Of a DNA stretch of 64,000 bases, positions 63,701 to 64,000 are shown piece after piece. Origin of the DNA: Amoebophrya sp. A120 (lineage: Eukaryota; Sar; Dinophyceae; Syndiniales; Amoebophryaceae); contig CAJINV010000006.1 in assembly GCA_905178155.1 (NCBI GenBank), forward strand, positions 3,568,169-3,632,168, read 5' to 3'. The stretch's first letter is position 1. The number at the start of each line of letters is the position of its first letter. The notes beneath the pieces were generated by a model. The model had not been told where the DNA came from, did not search any database, and was given only the letters and a program-made list of their open reading frames with translations. Position numbers and translations under genes: made by a program.

Positions 63701-64000
63701 ACTTCCTTCACGTTCACCACGATGTGCTGTGCGATTTAGCAGGTTGCCGCGTGGTGCAGGTTCTTGTTTTCCCGCGCCCTGTTGCAGCAATTCCGCATAC
63801 ATCAACTTCCGCCTTGCGTAGTACTCCTCTCTCGACATGCCCCGCAACGAATACGTACTGGAAGCCGCGGAGGATTTGCTGCCGGCTAATATTCCGCCAG
63901 GACCACCAGGAGGTGGCACGCTTGCAGTTCTCCTGCTCTTGCCTTCGCGGAGGACAGATGAAAAGTCTTCACTTGCAGCGAGATGAGGCTCTAGTAGTAC
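60785..64000 (-). CDS. Large multi-pass membrane protein, 5' end beyond the window
   Basis: One open frame of at least 1071 codons runs without a stop to the window edge. No ATG is seen before the frame reaches base 64000 (first internal Met near 63838), so the start lies outside. Residues about 335-400 and 590-665 each hold a W-x-G-K-x-G motif followed by two transmembrane helices (WYGKAGVVGFSIAIFGAVGF; WKGKTGLASIFVLVLVVVFF), which looks like an internal duplication giving four helices. Long polar, Ser/Gln-rich segments flank and separate them. After the second pair come acidic helices and a Ser/Thr-rich stretch. Family not recognised; transporter or scaffold cannot be told apart. It is intron-free over 3.2 kb, unlike most of its neighbours. 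Confidence 0.65.
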   Translation of the reverse strand, partial: VLLEPHLAASEDFSSVLREGKSRRTASVPPPGGPGGILAGSKSSAASSTYSLRGMSREEYYARRKLMYAELLQQGAGKQEPAPRGNLLNRTAHRGEREGSMGNDRKKVKSNDAARNTKSDAAGASTSSPEKQLTRNKAASTRTSQQPQVPSSVPLAPAVVEGRDYTAAPSVDHVVVPPSIHESDVRFTTSANLLRMKEVIAAKADQIRSVAEGDDFLALEDEEGALRRHAQLQVGPEDQLLQRLREQKLTGREQVEAAHVDSASASKTNSFQQQRERILEKQLSPFAIELPRLGTTTTLQQHQYQKTSGNGADHSPQQVLREFFGIYAQTVAKPVRWYGKAGVVGFSIAIFGAVGFLFLDVLVDNYGDSEFEQRQLSAKFSVRFSCLLLIIAASTVLLQQWRAFYWLQETASVCDVVSLRVLESSIKTRKTNSARTKSSGAGASRFGDASEFHRRQQLDIVVEPSAQHKQDFSAGPSTLATSSTAQHMYISTFVQTLLTQKNGPSSASDRGFKSRTKDLDIGDEEDHDEAGLEVFDQHYEDELFQSRPWQPARDEIAPLREQRLLLLPLNGGDDDDYTNLMAARTRLPACNYTPVCWKGKTGLASIFVLVLVVVFFILFEAHIVNPRLSTTTSTTSAYFQGFLAASALLLALSIFVVPAVRTADLREFADNRMEILEIFLNAFLDLVRDAAGGEQREDATREDALGLHVDDTTSVQLRASSLGVMNNQAVDWNRKPHLPQIDEDSTMAVQMQEQHQEGTDVPRGGGRDHLHQLHDRLHRHPLVHPRSRLVVSSEYGVCCRVTISSLNATRERVVLRIENSELHLVFPLTHRSMVLTQLHDGRMKISTRTTTSTGIVDDASLIAATHGVVGGLHMSGPSINVGGVETGKGNDVTTTWSQSASTAASTRDVLQLHHLQQATSVTSRNSEQLLARRGNSNSGTSTSTSAQQASAQETLLKLLMQVKEHRADFALEKIRKLLLGQDDEVRGRAGNGMAPDANTRSCCESLEMRLTGSGLCRLTTRRATEHEDGGPAVKTRKSCRKSRFNEASFLFDTEQDYVAVLQRCKSFMIFT

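Noticed and set aside
1-64000. tRNA, rRNA, spliced-leader RNA or riboswitch genes
   Set aside because: Scanned by eye for conserved blocks (T-loop GGTTCGAATCC, rRNA cores, the dinoflagellate spliced leader) and found none. Covariance searches were not possible.
1-64000. Bacterial or viral origin of the window
   Set aside because: Genes are split by introns, and the proteins include ESCRT-II, TMBIM and RAD51-type families. No operons or ribosome-binding sites are evident.

Overview
This is eukaryotic nuclear DNA. Gene-sized stretches are broken by many introns, the proteins are rich in low-complexity Ser/Ala/Gln/Gly tracts, and the recognisable proteins are eukaryotic: ESCRT-II VPS25, TMBIM/Bax-inhibitor-1 membrane proteins, a RAD51-family protein and protein-kinase-like domains. 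Every gene I could resolve lies on the minus strand. Dense TIR-bearing intronic elements without GT-AG borders, together with co-oriented genes, fit a dinoflagellate-lineage alveolate. My best guess is a syndinian such as Amoebophrya, for which invasive non-canonical intronic elements have been described. This assignment is inference: I saw no rRNA, organelle gene or spliced-leader sequence to fix it.

The dominant feature is a set of 48 intron-like mobile elements ('introners', 109-972 bp). Each begins with TAT and ends with ATA (or a one-base variant) and has terminal inverted repeats. Most sit between 5-bp direct repeats: 31 perfect, 12 with one mismatch, 2 with two mismatches, 3 too decayed to call. 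At least ten terminal-repeat families (A-I plus singletons J, K, L) share this end structure and an internal motif of the type GCATGACAAAT / ATTTGTAATGC. Removing the element plus one repeat copy restores the reading frame in every gene I could assemble. At the TMBIM paralogs it also restores the homologous protein alignment. These borders are not GT-AG. Ordinary GT-AG introns occur in the same genes.

Layout, left to right. 1-38: end of a TIR element. 0.65-2.4 kb: poorly resolved gene pieces. 2.85-3.16 kb: relic copy of a gene 3' end. 4.6-11.8 kb: a secreted tandem kinase/pseudokinase gene and a related fragment. 13.3-15.4 kb: RAD51-like gene. 15.8-19.6 kb: 1008-aa low-complexity protein with clathrin-box-like motifs. 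19.7-21.0 kb: 1.27-kb TIR element. 21.9-24.5 kb: membrane protein with Gly-Ser-Pro-Thr repeats. 24.6-28.8 kb: Cys-containing secretory-type protein. 29.4-30.7 kb: VPS25. 31.4-31.6 kb: 223-bp foldback. 32.5-37.1 kb: 450-aa protein split by 13 introners and 3 GT-AG introns. 37.2-38.5 kb: 222-aa protein sharing a motif with the previous one. 39.7-44.8 kb: tandem TMBIM pair. 45.7-48.7 kb: GC-rich palindromic repeat block. 49.3-52.9 kb: Cys-rich single-pass receptor-like protein. 53.8-55.2 kb: Cys-cluster membrane protein. 57.3-59.7 kb: Gly/Tyr-rich Cys-cluster membrane protein. 60.8 kb to the window end: large multi-pass protein, open at the edge.

The genes do not form a pathway. The window matters mainly as a record of recent intron gain by transposition, with exon coordinates that can be tested.
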